Below are positions 34,002 through 43,116 of a DNA stretch of 43,474 nt, piece by piece; positions within the stretch are counted from its first letter, which is position 1; each line of letters opens with the position of its first letter. The notes below the pieces were generated by a model. The model saw nothing but the letters and a program-made list of their open reading frames with translations. It made no database searches and had not been told where the DNA came from. Origin of the DNA: Coprobacter secundus (lineage in GTDB: Bacteria > Bacteroidota > Bacteroidia > Bacteroidales > Coprobacteraceae). The translations under genes were made by a program, and so were the position numbers. The stretch is taken from assembly GCA_000803105.1 (NCBI GenBank), contig JTDA01000022.1:1-43474 (forward strand). The letters run 5' to 3'.

Positions 34002-36347
34002 GTGGAAGAATTTTTGCAGGACTTGAATGAAAGCCAGCAGCAGGCTGTGCTATATAATGAGGGACCGTCACTAGTGATTGCTGGAGCGGGATCAGGTAAA
34101 ACTCGTGTACTTACATATAAGATTGCTTTTTTGCTCGAGTCGGGTTATGCTCCATATAATATATTGGCATTGACTTTTACCAATAAAGCTGCAAGGGAGA
34201 TGAAAGAACGGATTGCGTCTATTGTGGGAGGCCCGACTGCTGCCCGGCTGTGGATGGGGACTTTTCATTCTATTTTTTCGAGGATATTACGAGTAAATGC
34301 CGACCGTTTGGGATTTACTTCAGATTTTACGATTTATGATACTTCTGACTCGAGAAGCTTGTTGAAAAGTATTATAAAAGAAAAGGATTTGGACGATAAG
34401 ATATATAAGCCCGCGTCGGTACAAGCAATCATATCGAATGCAAAGAATGCTCTTATTACTCCGCAAGCTTATCGGGAGAATAAAGATTTAGTGGAATCTG
34501 ATGAGCGTGCAAAGAGGCCTTTGATAAAGGATATTTATCAGACTTATTGGAATCGCTGCCAGAAAGCAGGAGCTATGGATTTTGATGATTTGCTGTTGTA
34601 TACAAATATATTGTTTCGTGATCATCCGGATGTATTAGAACGATACCGTCAGATATTTCGTTTTATACTGGTAGATGAGTATCAGGATACTAATTTTGCC
34701 CAGCATCTTATTATACATCAGCTGTCGAAAGGCCATAATCATATTTGTGTTGTAGGAGATGATGCTCAGAGTATATACTCTTTTAGGGGAGCGAATATAA
34801 GTAATATATTGAATCTTAAAAGTGATTATCCGGGATGCAAGACTTTTAAGTTGGAACGAAATTATCGTTCTACTCAGAACATTGTCAGGGCAGCAAATAG
34901 TTTGATTGATAAGAATAAAGAACAGATACGTAAGCAAGTATATTCGGAGAACGCGGTAGGAAATAAAATAGATGTGTTGAGTGCTTATTCCGATTTTGAA
35001 GAGGGATATATGGTTGCCAACCGTGTGTCGGAAATGAAAAGATTATCAAAATATGCATATAATGATTTTGTGATATTGTACCGCACAAATGCCCAATCAC
35101 GTATTTTTGAAGAGGCATTACGCAAGAAGAATATACCTTATCGTATATACGGAGGTTTATCCTTTTATCAGAGAAAAGAAATAAAAGATGTAATTGCTTA
35201 TTTTCGTTTGGCAATTAATCCTCATGATGAGGAGGCTATAAAAAGGGTGATAAATTATCCTGCACGAGGTATTGGGGATACAACTCTTGGTAAGATTATC
35301 GAATGTGGTATACATAATGATGTTAGCCTGTGGCAAGTTATTGCTACGCCATTAGAGTATGCTTTACCGGTAAATAATGGTACATTGAATAGAATTCAAA
35401 AATTTAAGGAACTTATTGAAGAGTTTATCGATGCAAATAATAAGATGAATGCTATGGACATCGCAGAACTTATTATTCGACGTTCGGGGATTTTTACAGA
35501 AATATATGCCGATCGTTCTCCTGAAAATTTGAGCCGTCAGGAAAACCTTCAAGAATTGATGAATGGTATTCAAGAGTTTTGTTCTTTGAGACAAGAAGAA
35601 GGGGTAGAAGAAATTGCTTTGACAGACTTTTTGGCTGAGATATCGTTGGCTACCGATCAGGATGAGAAAGAGGATGGTGATAGTGATAAGGTTACGATGA
35701 TGACGATTCATGCATCGAAAGGACTGGAGTTCAAGAATGTTTTTGTAGTAGGATTAGAAGAAGATTTGTTTCCGGCAGCGCTGAGCAAAAATAGTGAGCG
35801 AGAGCTGGAAGAAGAACGGAGGTTGTTATATGTAGCAATGACTCGAGCAGAAGAGAATTGTGTCCTTTCGTATGCGGCTACCCGTTATCGTAATGGACAA
35901 CCTACGGCGATGCCCCCCAGTCGGTTTCTAAAGGATATTGATCCGGCATATTTGAATATGCCTTCAGAATTGAAGCCCAAACAAAATGTTGAAGATGGCA
36001 TTCATAGCTTTTCTTCTCGTTCATTGGGCGTGTATAGCTCTTCTCGTCAGACTTTCTTTAAACAGGAAGAGCCGGTTTTGCCACCCAAGAAGCAAGATTT
36101 GCCTCTTAAATCATATTCTCCTCGTTTGAAACGGTTAGATGCTGTGAATACTTCGTCTGTATCCGGAGGGTCGGTTTCTATTAAAGGATTGGACGTTGGA
36201 GCTCGGATTCGACATGATAGATTTGGATCGGGGATTGTGACAGAAATATCAGGAGAAGGGGATAATAGAAAAATTGGAGTAGAGTTTGAACAGGTTGGTA
36301 AAAAGCAGCTTTTGCTTAAGTTTGCTAAGTTTACCATTGTTAAATAA
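34002..36347 (+). CDS. PcrA/UvrD-like superfamily 1A DNA helicase
   Basis: ATP-dependent 3'-5' DNA helicase for repair and replication-fork clearing. Motifs in order: the Q-motif LNESQQQAVLYNEGPSLV, Walker A AGAGSGKT, motif Ia TFTNKAAREMKERI, Walker B VDEYQDTN, motif III GDDAQSIYSFRGA, motif IV RNYRSTQNI, motif V TIHASKGLEFKNVF, and motif VI LLYVAMTRAEEN. The C-terminal tail (GARIRHDRFGSGIVTEISGE) is the Tudor-like domain that binds RNA polymerase in PcrA. The start is set at GTG 34002 (781 residues), since it leads directly into the conserved EEFLQDLNESQ region with an A/G-rich stretch before it; an ATG at 33972 would add 10 residues but lies in the promoter. nspC follows after 14 nt. Confidence 0.92.
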   Translation: MEEFLQDLNESQQQAVLYNEGPSLVIAGAGSGKTRVLTYKIAFLLESGYAPYNILALTFTNKAAREMKERIASIVGGPTAARLWMGTFHSIFSRILRVNADRLGFTSDFTIYDTSDSRSLLKSIIKEKDLDDKIYKPASVQAIISNAKNALITPQAYRENKDLVESDERAKRPLIKDIYQTYWNRCQKAGAMDFDDLLLYTNILFRDHPDVLERYRQIFRFILVDEYQDTNFAQHLIIHQLSKGHNHICVVGDDAQSIYSFRGANISNILNLKSDYPGCKTFKLERNYRSTQNIVRAANSLIDKNKEQIRKQVYSENAVGNKIDVLSAYSDFEEGYMVANRVSEMKRLSKYAYNDFVILYRTNAQSRIFEEALRKKNIPYRIYGGLSFYQRKEIKDVIAYFRLAINPHDEEAIKRVINYPARGIGDTTLGKIIECGIHNDVSLWQVIATPLEYALPVNNGTLNRIQKFKELIEEFIDANNKMNAMDIAELIIRRSGIFTEIYADRSPENLSRQENLQELMNGIQEFCSLRQEEGVEEIALTDFLAEISLATDQDEKEDGDSDKVTMMTIHASKGLEFKNVFVVGLEEDLFPAALSKNSERELEEERRLLYVAMTRAEENCVLSYAATRYRNGQPTAMPPSRFLKDIDPAYLNMPSELKPKQNVEDGIHSFSSRSLGVYSSSRQTFFKQEEPVLPPKKQDLPLKSYSPRLKRLDAVNTSSVSGGSVSIKGLDVGARIRHDRFGSGIVTEISGEGDNRKIGVEFEQVGKKQLLLKFAKFTIVK

Positions 36348-36361
36348 TATAAATTGATTAT

Positions 36362-37498
36362 ATGAATATAGATAAGATACCGTCGCCTTGTTATGTTCTT
36401 GATGAAAAACTTTTGAGACAGAATTTGACTTTGATACGTTCCGTGAAAGAATGTACAGGAGTGAATATTATATTGGCATTTAAGGCTTTTGCTCTTTGGA
36501 AGGCTTTTCCTATTGTTCGAGAGTATATCCCATATTCTACAGCCAGTTCAAAGTTTGAAGCCCGTTTAGCTTTAGAGGAAATGGGCAGTCGTGCACATAC
36601 CTATTCTCCTGCTTATACGGAAGCAGATTTTCCTGAGATTATGTATTGTAGTAGCCATATCACTTTTAATTCACTATCTCAGTTCGAACGTTTTTATCCT
36701 TTGACAAAAACTGCAGGACATGCCATTTCATGTGGTTTACGCATTAATCCGGAGTATTCAGATGTAGAAACGGAGTTATATAATCCATGTGCTCCGGGTT
36801 CTCGTTTAGGTGTCGTTTCTGATTTATTGGGCGATACATTACCGGATGGAATCGAAGGGTTACATTTCCATACACTTTGTGAATCTTCGTCTTATGATTT
36901 AGAGAATACGTTATCTCAGGTGGAGGAACGCTTTGGGAGATTTTTACCTGATTTGAAATGGCTAAATATGGGAGGAGGACATTTGATGACTCGGAAAGAC
37001 TATGATATAAACCACTTGATTGGATTATTGCAAGGATTTAAATCAAAGTACCCGAATTTAGAGATTATTATGGAACCCGGAAGCGCTTTTGTTTGGCAAA
37101 CGGGAGTACTGGTATCTTCGGTTGTTGATATCGTGGAAAATCATGGAATAAAAACTGCTATTCTTGATGTTTCTTTTACGTGTCATATGCCCGATTGTCT
37201 TGAAATGCCTTATAAGCCTGTTGTGAGAGGGGCTATGATTGATATGCCGGGGAAACATACTTATCGGCTGGGAGGAAATTCTTGTCTAAGTGGAGATTAT
37301 ATGGGAAATTGGACTTTTGACCATGAGCTTCAGATTGGAGAACACATTGTATTTGAAGATATGATACATTATACTATCGTAAAAACAAATATGTTTAATG
37401 GCATTCCCCATCCTTCGCTTGCATTATGGACAGTAGATGGTCAATTGAAACTTTGGCGGAAGTTTGGTTATGAAGATTATAAAAATCGTATGGCATAG
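36362..37498 (+). CDS. nspC: Carboxynorspermidine decarboxylase NspC
   Basis: PLP enzyme of the fold-III decarboxylases that makes norspermidine or spermidine from the carboxylated precursor, the last step of the aspartate-semialdehyde polyamine route. The 378 residues are the family length. PLP binds Lys41 (LAFKAFALWK); other marks are GLRINPEYSDVE, GLHFHTLCESSSYDLE, NMGGGHLMTRKDYD, EPGSAFVWQTG and SCLSGDYMG near 305. The ATG is 14 nt after the helicase stop, so the two are likely one transcript ending at the hairpin at 37529-37562. The partner dehydrogenase gene is not in the window. Confidence 0.93.
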   Translation: MNIDKIPSPCYVLDEKLLRQNLTLIRSVKECTGVNIILAFKAFALWKAFPIVREYIPYSTASSKFEARLALEEMGSRAHTYSPAYTEADFPEIMYCSSHITFNSLSQFERFYPLTKTAGHAISCGLRINPEYSDVETELYNPCAPGSRLGVVSDLLGDTLPDGIEGLHFHTLCESSSYDLENTLSQVEERFGRFLPDLKWLNMGGGHLMTRKDYDINHLIGLLQGFKSKYPNLEIIMEPGSAFVWQTGVLVSSVVDIVENHGIKTAILDVSFTCHMPDCLEMPYKPVVRGAMIDMPGKHTYRLGGNSCLSGDYMGNWTFDHELQIGEHIVFEDMIHYTIVKTNMFNGIPHPSLALWTVDGQLKLWRKFGYEDYKNRMA

Positions 37499-37528
37499 AA
37501 AGATTGCATATATTATTAGTGTAGTGTG

Positions 37529-37562
37529 AGCGGACCGGATTTTATTTCGGCTCGCTTTTTTA
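37529..37562 (+). terminator. Terminator after nspC
   Basis: AGCGGACCG (37529-37537) pairs with CGGCTCGCT (37548-37556) over 9 positions with one G-T pair and one mismatch, a 10-nt loop, then a run of Ts to 37561. It lies 30 nt after the nspC stop. Confidence 0.7.
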
Positions 37563-37711
37563 CTATTATACATTCGGGTTAATAAAGTATATCCCTGTAT
37601 TTGAGTGGATATAGATAATATATTATTGATTATTAATTTTTTTGTTTATGGATAAAATAATTCCATTTGTTTTATTGAGTTTAAAAAGTATTATGTTTAG
37701 ATAAAATAATA

Positions 37712-37743
37712 TTTGTAATATGAATGTTGCATTGATACTTTTG
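37712..37743 (+). promoter_or_regulatory. Bacteroides promoter of the symporter-epimerase operon
   Basis: TTTG (37712-37715), a 20-nt spacer and TACTTTTG (37736-37743) match both elements of the consensus exactly. Transcription would begin near 37750. That leaves an ATG at 37757 almost at the mRNA 5' end and favours the ATG at 37796. Confidence 0.75.
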
Positions 37744-37795
37744 TAAATACGTAAAAATGTATTATAAAATATTTTCGTGTAATTATAAAAATATC

Positions 37796-39178
37796 ATGGG
37801 AACGGATAAAGTAACTCTGAAAGAAAAAGTCGGGTACGGTCTTGGAGATGCAGCTTCTTCTATGTTTTGGAAGTTGTTTGGCATGTATTTATTATTTTTT
37901 TATACTGATGTGTTTGGCATAGATGCAGCTATAGTGGGAACAATGTTTTTAATTACTCGGGTTTGGGATTCTTTTTTCGATCCAGTTGTAGGTGTTATTG
38001 CTGACAGGACCGAAAGCCGTTGGGGAAAATTCCGACCTTATTTGCTTTGGATAGCCATACCATTTAGTGTTATGGGAGTGTTGACTTTTACTACTCCGGA
38101 CTTTTCTGTTACAGGTAGAATCATTTATGCTTATGTTACTTATTCATTAATGATGATGGTATATTCTTTGATTAATGTACCATACGCATCTCTATTGGGG
38201 GTTATGTCTGCTGAGCCTGAGGAGAGGACGGCTCTTTCGTCTTATCGTATGATTTTTGCGTTTTTAGGAAGTATGCTTGCGCTGTTGCTTATAGAGCCGT
38301 TGGTGAATTTATACAGTAGTATGACCAATTTACAAATCGGTTGGTCGATGGCTGCTGCTACTTTTGCTGTTATTGCCGTGCTTTTTTTTATGGGAACATT
38401 TTGCTGGACCAAAGAGAGAATACGGCCTATTAAAGATGTGGGGAATTCTTTAAAAGAAGATATTATTGACCTTTTTCGAAATAAACCGTGGTGGATATTG
38501 TTGGGTGCAGGTATCTCAGCATTAATATTTAACTCTATTCGTGATGGAGCAGCCGTTTATTATTTTAAGTATTATGCTGTCGTTCCAGATGGTTTACAAT
38601 TGGGATTTGTCGGGTCGGCGTTGTCTATAACTACGATTTATCTTGTTTTAGGTCAGGGAGCCAATATTTTAGGAATCTTGTTGGTAACACCGATTTCGAC
38701 TCGTATAGGTAAAAAAAATACATATTTGTCTGCGATGTTTATTGCTACGGTTTTAAGTATTGTATTCTATTTTCTCGGAAAAGACAATATTATAGGAATA
38801 TTATTGTTACAAGTGCTTATTAGTGCTTGTGCAGGGAGTATATTTCCTTTGCTTTGGTCTATGTATGCTGATATTGCTGATTTTTCTGAATGGAAAACTG
38901 GACGTCGGGCGACTGGTCTCATATTTTCATCATCATCGATGTCTCAGAAGTTTGGATGGTCTATAGGTGGAGCTTTGACAGGATGGCTTTTAAGTTTTTT
39001 TGGATTTCAGGCGAATGTTGCGCAATCAATTGAAGCTCAGGAAGGTATTCGTATGATGTTAAGTATACTGCCTGCTGTAGGAGCTATATTTTCAGTCCTA
39101 TTTATAATGTTTTATCCTTTAACCGAGAAAAAAGTAAAAGAGATAACCGAAGATTTAAATGAAAAGAGACGAGTTTGA
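37796..39178 (+). CDS. GPH-family sugar:cation symporter
   Basis: Inner-membrane transporter of the glycoside-pentoside-hexuronide family, which takes up di- or oligosaccharides with a cation. The 460-residue form starting MGTDKVTLKEKVGYGLGD is used; a further ATG 13 codons upstream is too close to the predicted mRNA start. Twelve hydrophobic segments are visible. Family motifs: GYGLGDAASSMFWKL in helix 1, FFDPVVGVIADRTESRWGKF between helices 2 and 3, and DIADFSEWKTGRRATGLIFS near 375. The epimerase gene overlaps its 3' end by 20 nt, so the substrate is probably the epimerase substrate, such as cellobiose or mannobiose; this is inference. Confidence 0.9.
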   Translation: MGTDKVTLKEKVGYGLGDAASSMFWKLFGMYLLFFYTDVFGIDAAIVGTMFLITRVWDSFFDPVVGVIADRTESRWGKFRPYLLWIAIPFSVMGVLTFTTPDFSVTGRIIYAYVTYSLMMMVYSLINVPYASLLGVMSAEPEERTALSSYRMIFAFLGSMLALLLIEPLVNLYSSMTNLQIGWSMAAATFAVIAVLFFMGTFCWTKERIRPIKDVGNSLKEDIIDLFRNKPWWILLGAGISALIFNSIRDGAAVYYFKYYAVVPDGLQLGFVGSALSITTIYLVLGQGANILGILLVTPISTRIGKKNTYLSAMFIATVLSIVFYFLGKDNIIGILLLQVLISACAGSIFPLLWSMYADIADFSEWKTGRRATGLIFSSSSMSQKFGWSIGGALTGWLLSFFGFQANVAQSIEAQEGIRMMLSILPAVGAIFSVLFIMFYPLTEKKVKEITEDLNEKRRV

Positions 39179-40346
39179 TATGAAAGGATTTAAAGAAGAA
39201 TTGACAGCCCATATATTACCCTTTTGGATTAATTTTATGGTAGATGATGAGAATGGAGGGTTTTATGGCCGAATGGACGGACATGACCGATTGATAAAAG
39301 ATGCGTCAAAAGGAGCAGTGTTGAACGCTCGACTTCTTTGGACATTCTCAGCTGCTTATCGGTTATTGAAAACTCCGGTTTATCTCGAAATGGCAAAAAG
39401 AGCCTATAATTATATTTGTAAATATTTTATTGACCCGGTATATGGAGGAGTATATTGGGAGCTTGATTGTAAGGGAAATCCTATAAATCGAAAAAAACAG
39501 ATTTATGCACAAGGATTTGCCCTGTATGGTTTTACTGAGTATTATCGGGCGACAAAAGATATTACGGCTTTGGAAAGGGCAAAGCAATTGTTTGAACTTA
39601 TAGAAGAACATAAGGATAGGCAATACGGAGGATATTTTGAGGCATTTACGGATGATTGGAAGCCGATAGATGATATGAGGTTAAGTGATAAAGATGCTAA
39701 TGAAAAAAAGTCTATGAATACCCATTTACATATATTGGAACCATATACCAATCTCCTTCGGGTATGGCCGGATGAGCATCTTAAAGTGGCACAACAGGAG
39801 TTGATAACGATATTTTTGAATCATATTTTAAATGCCGAAACCAGGCATTTGGAACTTTTTTTCGATGAAAGATGGAATAAAAAGTCGTCTATAATTTCGT
39901 TTGGGCATGATATAGAAGCGTCATGGCTTTTGTATGAAGCAGCTCAGGTTTTGGGTGATTCTCGGATGATAAAAATTGTCATGCCGGTATCGATAGAAAT
40001 AGCTATGGCTGCATTAGAGGGATTGGAGTCTGATGGTAGTATGGTTTATGAATCTGAATTTGGTCGAAAAGATATGGACCGGCATTGGTGGGTACAAGCA
40101 GAATCGATAGTAGGTTTTATGTATGCATATAAAAATTCGGAGAATATTTTATTTAAAGAAAAAGCTTGTGATGTCTGGAATTATGTGCAGCAACGATTGA
40201 TAGATGCAGAAACAGGAGAGTGGTATTGGAGTATATATGCCGATAACACAGTGAATCGTATGGATGATAAAGCTGGATTTTGGAAATGTCCTTATCATAA
40301 TAGTCGTATGTGTATGGAGATGATGGAGCATTTCTTTATTTGCTGA
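39159..40346 (+). CDS. Cellobiose 2-epimerase (AGE family)
   Basis: Cytosolic epimerase of the N-acylglucosamine 2-epimerase superfamily with an (alpha/alpha)6 barrel. It resembles cellobiose 2-epimerases, which interconvert cellobiose and glucosyl-mannose or mannobiose and mannosyl-glucose. Conserved features: FWINFMVDDENGGFYGRMD at 23-41, KGAVLNARLLWTFSAAYR, the catalytic-type histidines in NTHLHILEPYTNL and SFGHDIEASWLLYEA, HWWVQAESIVGF, and FWKCPYHNSRMCMEM near the end. The ATG at 39159 lies inside the symporter gene; an ATG at 39180, just past the symporter stop and preceded by GAGACGAG, would remove seven residues and is a good alternative. No phosphorylase gene follows, though this enzyme is usually paired with one. 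Confidence 0.88.
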   Translation: MKRDEFDMKGFKEELTAHILPFWINFMVDDENGGFYGRMDGHDRLIKDASKGAVLNARLLWTFSAAYRLLKTPVYLEMAKRAYNYICKYFIDPVYGGVYWELDCKGNPINRKKQIYAQGFALYGFTEYYRATKDITALERAKQLFELIEEHKDRQYGGYFEAFTDDWKPIDDMRLSDKDANEKKSMNTHLHILEPYTNLLRVWPDEHLKVAQQELITIFLNHILNAETRHLELFFDERWNKKSSIISFGHDIEASWLLYEAAQVLGDSRMIKIVMPVSIEIAMAALEGLESDGSMVYESEFGRKDMDRHWWVQAESIVGFMYAYKNSENILFKEKACDVWNYVQQRLIDAETGEWYWSIYADNTVNRMDDKAGFWKCPYHNSRMCMEMMEHFFIC

Positions 40347-40492
40347 TACTTAGGTTGATTTTAGGTTATTAAATAGAGTTTTAATATCTGTTTATTGGAA
40401 AGTAGACTCATCTAAAGAATGTTTCAATATTAGTGTAATGTGGATACTAATATTAAAATGAGTTAAAATATGGGGCTTTTATTACTAAACCT
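40347..40492. repeat. AT-rich spacer with a weak inverted repeat after the epimerase gene
   Basis: The spacer has no gene. AATATTAGT (40426-40434) and ACTAATATT (40446-40454) form a 9-bp inverted repeat with an 11-nt loop. The stem has low GC content and no T run, so it is weak as a terminator; it may be a protein site or a minor RNA hairpin. Confidence 0.4.
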
Positions 40493-40523
40493 ATTGACAA
40501 GTTAGAATTTGTGCTTATATTTG
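40493..40523 (+). promoter_or_regulatory. Promoter in the convergent spacer, candidate sRNA promoter
   Basis: ATTG (40493-40496), a 19-nt spacer and TATATTTG (40516-40523) form a complete Bacteroides promoter pointing right. No protein gene lies downstream on this strand before the GH3 gene, which is antisense. Confidence 0.65.
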
Positions 40524-40528
40524 CATTG

Positions 40529-40591
40529 TGTTTTTCATGGTATTAGATTTAAGGTTAATGAAGATTGGTTGTCGTGAGACAACCTTTTTTT
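40529..40591 (+). ncRNA. Candidate small RNA of about 60 nt
   Basis: A transcript from the promoter at 40493-40523 would start near 40529 and stop at the terminator GGTTGTC-GTGA-GACAACC (40567-40584) followed by seven Ts. The stem is 7 bp with a GNRA-type tetraloop. The body before the stem is A/T-rich and mostly single-stranded. A 20-codon frame from ATG 40537 runs through the terminator and is not believable as a protein. Read-through to the second terminator would give about 138 nt. The 5' part resembles a recurring short intergenic element that I associate with Bacteroidales genomes; this is unverified memory. Confidence 0.5.
40567..40591 (+). terminator. Terminator with GTGA tetraloop
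   Basis: A perfect 7-bp stem GGTTGTC/GACAACC with loop GTGA, then TTTTTTT. This is a strong intrinsic terminator on the plus strand, ending the candidate small RNA and any read-through from the epimerase operon. Confidence 0.85.
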
Positions 40592-40628
40592 GTTTATAGA
40601 CATTCTTGTATTCAGACTTTATATGTTG

Positions 40629-40667
40629 ACCCTGTAGAGACAATGATTACTACAGGGTTCTTTTTTA
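40629..40667 (+). terminator. Second tandem terminator
   Basis: ACCCTGTAG (40629-40637) pairs with CTACAGGGT (40650-40658) over 9 bp with a 12-nt loop, then TC and six Ts. It points right, 16 nt before the stop of the convergent GH3 gene. On the minus strand no T run follows, so it would serve the GH3 gene poorly. Confidence 0.8.
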
Positions 40668-40681
40668 TCTTGTTTTTTTGA

Positions 40682-42892
40682 TTATTCGACAACTTCAATA
40701 GCGATTTTTTTATCTTTTACTGAGATATAATATATTCCTGATTCTAAAAAGGGGTTACCATCAGAGTCAACATATGAGAGGTCTCTTATAGGATTTATGG
40801 TAAATGTGTAAGTTATGGTTTCATCCTTTTTAATGAGGTGTTTCTCGAAATGTTTCAGTTCTTTTATTGGTCTGGAAATAGAACATACAGGATCAGATAT
40901 AAACCAGTGAACGGTTTCTTCTCCGTCTCGATTCCCGATATTGGTAATAGGAATTGAGATATTTACAGTTTCATTTTTTTTGATATGTGTAGTTGAAGCT
41001 TTTAGTTCTCCATATTCATAGTTGGTGTAACTTAATCCATGAGCAAACTCATACAAAGGAGTTGTTGGTATGTCTTGATAATCGCCTTGTTTGTCAAAAG
41101 GTCGAGCACTTTGTCTCATGTTGTAATATATAGGAATTTGTCCGGTAGAATAGGGAAAGGTTATTGCTAATTTCCCGGAAGGATTTATACGGCCGGATAA
41201 TATTCCGGCAAGGGGTGTTCCTCCGCAAATTCCCGGTTGCCAGATTTCAATGATGGCATCGCATATAGGTTCTAAACGGCAAAGTTCTATCGGACGGCCA
41301 CTTGACAGGACGAGTATTATCGGCTTTCCTGTTTTACATAAAGCCTCTGCTAACTTTTCTTGAATGATCGGCAATGCAAGAGTTGATCTTGAACCGTTTT
41401 CTCCACTCCAATTTCTTCTTTCTCCCAAACATAGAATAATGATATCTGATTGTTTCGCGATTTCTATTGCTTCGTTAAATTTAGAGGTATCACTTCCTTC
41501 GAATTCACAACCTTTTGCGTAAGAAAGAGTAGCTTTTCCTGTAAATTCTTTTTTTAAGCCATCCCAAAGAGTTTCTACGTCTTTTGTACGACCATGAGCT
41601 GTCCATGATCCGATTATATTCTCTCTGTCTTTTACCATAGGACCGATAACGGCTATATTTTTTTGATTGAGGGGTAAGATTTGATTTTTATTTTTTAGCA
41701 ATACCATGCTTTCCTCTGCTAGTTTTTCTGCTAATTTTCGATTCTCGGGTAAAAGTACTCTTTGATTTTCAGGATATTCAGGTGTATAAGGATTTTCGAA
41801 TAGTCCCAGACGGAATTTAATCCTCAATATACGGCCGACAGCTTCATCAATTTGAGAAATTTTTATTTTTCCTTCATTTACCAACTCTTCCATGTATTCT
41901 GCATAGCAGTTATCGGTCATGTTCATTTCTGTCCCGGCGGAAAAAGCTTTTAATGCTGCTTCTTTCCGGTTGGCGGCTATTCCCTGATTTATCAGTTGCT
42001 CAACAGCATTCCAATCAGATACAACAAAACCATCATGTTTCCAGCGCTTTTTGAGTATTTCGGTCAATGTGTAATAATTTGCTGTTGCTGGGATACCATT
42101 TATATCGTTGAATGCACTCATGACAGTTGCAGCTCCTGCTTTTATACAAGCTTCGTAAGGAGGCATGTAAATGCTCCATAGAGTTTGATTGGAAATGTCG
42201 GTAGCTCGATAGTCTCGGCCTCCTTCCGATGCTCCATATCCCACATAATGTTTCAGGCAGGCTGCGATTTGTTTGGGGTTTGACAAGTCATTGCCTTGAT
42301 ACCCCAAAACAGATGCAACTCCAAAAACTGCATTTGTATATGGGTCTTCACCGTAACCTTCAGATACTCTTCCCCAACGTCCGTCGTGTGCAACATCTAT
42401 CATGGGAGAAAATGTCCACTCTGTACCAGACTTTCGGGTTTCTTGTGCAGCCATGGCGCATGCTTTTTTTACTAAATCAGGGTTCCATGAGCAAGCTTGT
42501 CCCAAAGATATGGGGTAAATTGTTCGGAAACCATGAATGACATCATATCCAAAAAGGGCAGGTATACCCAATCGAGTTTCTTCGACGGCTTGTTTTTGTA
42601 TGCGGTTGCGTAAAGTAGCGTTATCGGAGAAATAAATGTAAGAGCCGGATTCTTTAGGGTATGAATTTAATACTTCTCCGATATTATTTTCATTTGTATT
42701 TTTATCGACGATATATTGATTGAGCTGAAGTATTTTTTCTCTTAATGTCATACGACTCAATAAATCATTGATACGAGCTTCAATAGGTGCTTTAGGATCT
42801 TTATAAAGAATTTTATATTCTTTTCCTATTGATGTAGTAGTATTTAGGTGTGTACAAGCAAAAATAGCAATAGTAAATTTGATGAGCCTCAT
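40682..42892 (-). CDS. Glycoside hydrolase family 3 beta-glucosidase (BglX-like)
   Basis: A 736-residue exported enzyme that cleaves terminal beta-glucosyl (or similar) residues. The N-terminus (MRLIKFTIAIFACTHL, then NTTTSIG) looks like a signal peptide for the periplasm. The N-terminal TIM-barrel domain has LGIPALFGYDVIHGFRTIYP and the nucleophile Asp at about residue 293 (GFVVSDWNAV). The second domain has RNWSGENGSRS with a likely acid/base Glu at about 498. The C-terminal fibronectin-like domain follows (YEFAHGLSYTNYEYG onward). It converges on the epimerase operon and diverges from the hybrid two-component regulator, which may control it. Its exact sugar cannot be read from sequence. 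Confidence 0.93.
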   Translation of the reverse strand: MRLIKFTIAIFACTHLNTTTSIGKEYKILYKDPKAPIEARINDLLSRMTLREKILQLNQYIVDKNTNENNIGEVLNSYPKESGSYIYFSDNATLRNRIQKQAVEETRLGIPALFGYDVIHGFRTIYPISLGQACSWNPDLVKKACAMAAQETRKSGTEWTFSPMIDVAHDGRWGRVSEGYGEDPYTNAVFGVASVLGYQGNDLSNPKQIAACLKHYVGYGASEGGRDYRATDISNQTLWSIYMPPYEACIKAGAATVMSAFNDINGIPATANYYTLTEILKKRWKHDGFVVSDWNAVEQLINQGIAANRKEAALKAFSAGTEMNMTDNCYAEYMEELVNEGKIKISQIDEAVGRILRIKFRLGLFENPYTPEYPENQRVLLPENRKLAEKLAEESMVLLKNKNQILPLNQKNIAVIGPMVKDRENIIGSWTAHGRTKDVETLWDGLKKEFTGKATLSYAKGCEFEGSDTSKFNEAIEIAKQSDIIILCLGERRNWSGENGSRSTLALPIIQEKLAEALCKTGKPIILVLSSGRPIELCRLEPICDAIIEIWQPGICGGTPLAGILSGRINPSGKLAITFPYSTGQIPIYYNMRQSARPFDKQGDYQDIPTTPLYEFAHGLSYTNYEYGELKASTTHIKKNETVNISIPITNIGNRDGEETVHWFISDPVCSISRPIKELKHFEKHLIKKDETITYTFTINPIRDLSYVDSDGNPFLESGIYYISVKDKKIAIEVVE

Positions 42893-43062
42893 GTGTGTTG
42901 TTGTATTTATAGATTAGATTATAATTTGTAATACAAAGAAACATTATATTATACATATGGTAGCTATAAAAAATAAAATAAATGTAAAATACACTCAAAT
43001 ATTATTAATTATAAATGATAGAACTATTGTTAATTAATTTTATGTTTAAAGTAGATTTTTGT

Positions 43063-43070
43063 TATTTTTG
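43063..43070 (+). promoter_or_regulatory. -7 box of the hybrid two-component regulator gene
   Basis: TATTTTTG fits TAnnTTTG exactly and lies 46 nt before the ATG at 43117. The -33 position has only TTTA (43039-43042). Confidence 0.5.
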
Positions 43071-43116
43071 TAATTCATGAAATTCTTTGTTTTTAAGTAA
43101 AAAGTATTCATTGTAT

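Noticed and set aside
40537..40599. A 20-codon frame in the candidate small RNA
   Set aside because: It runs through the terminator stem and T tract and has no ribosome site; coding is unlikely.
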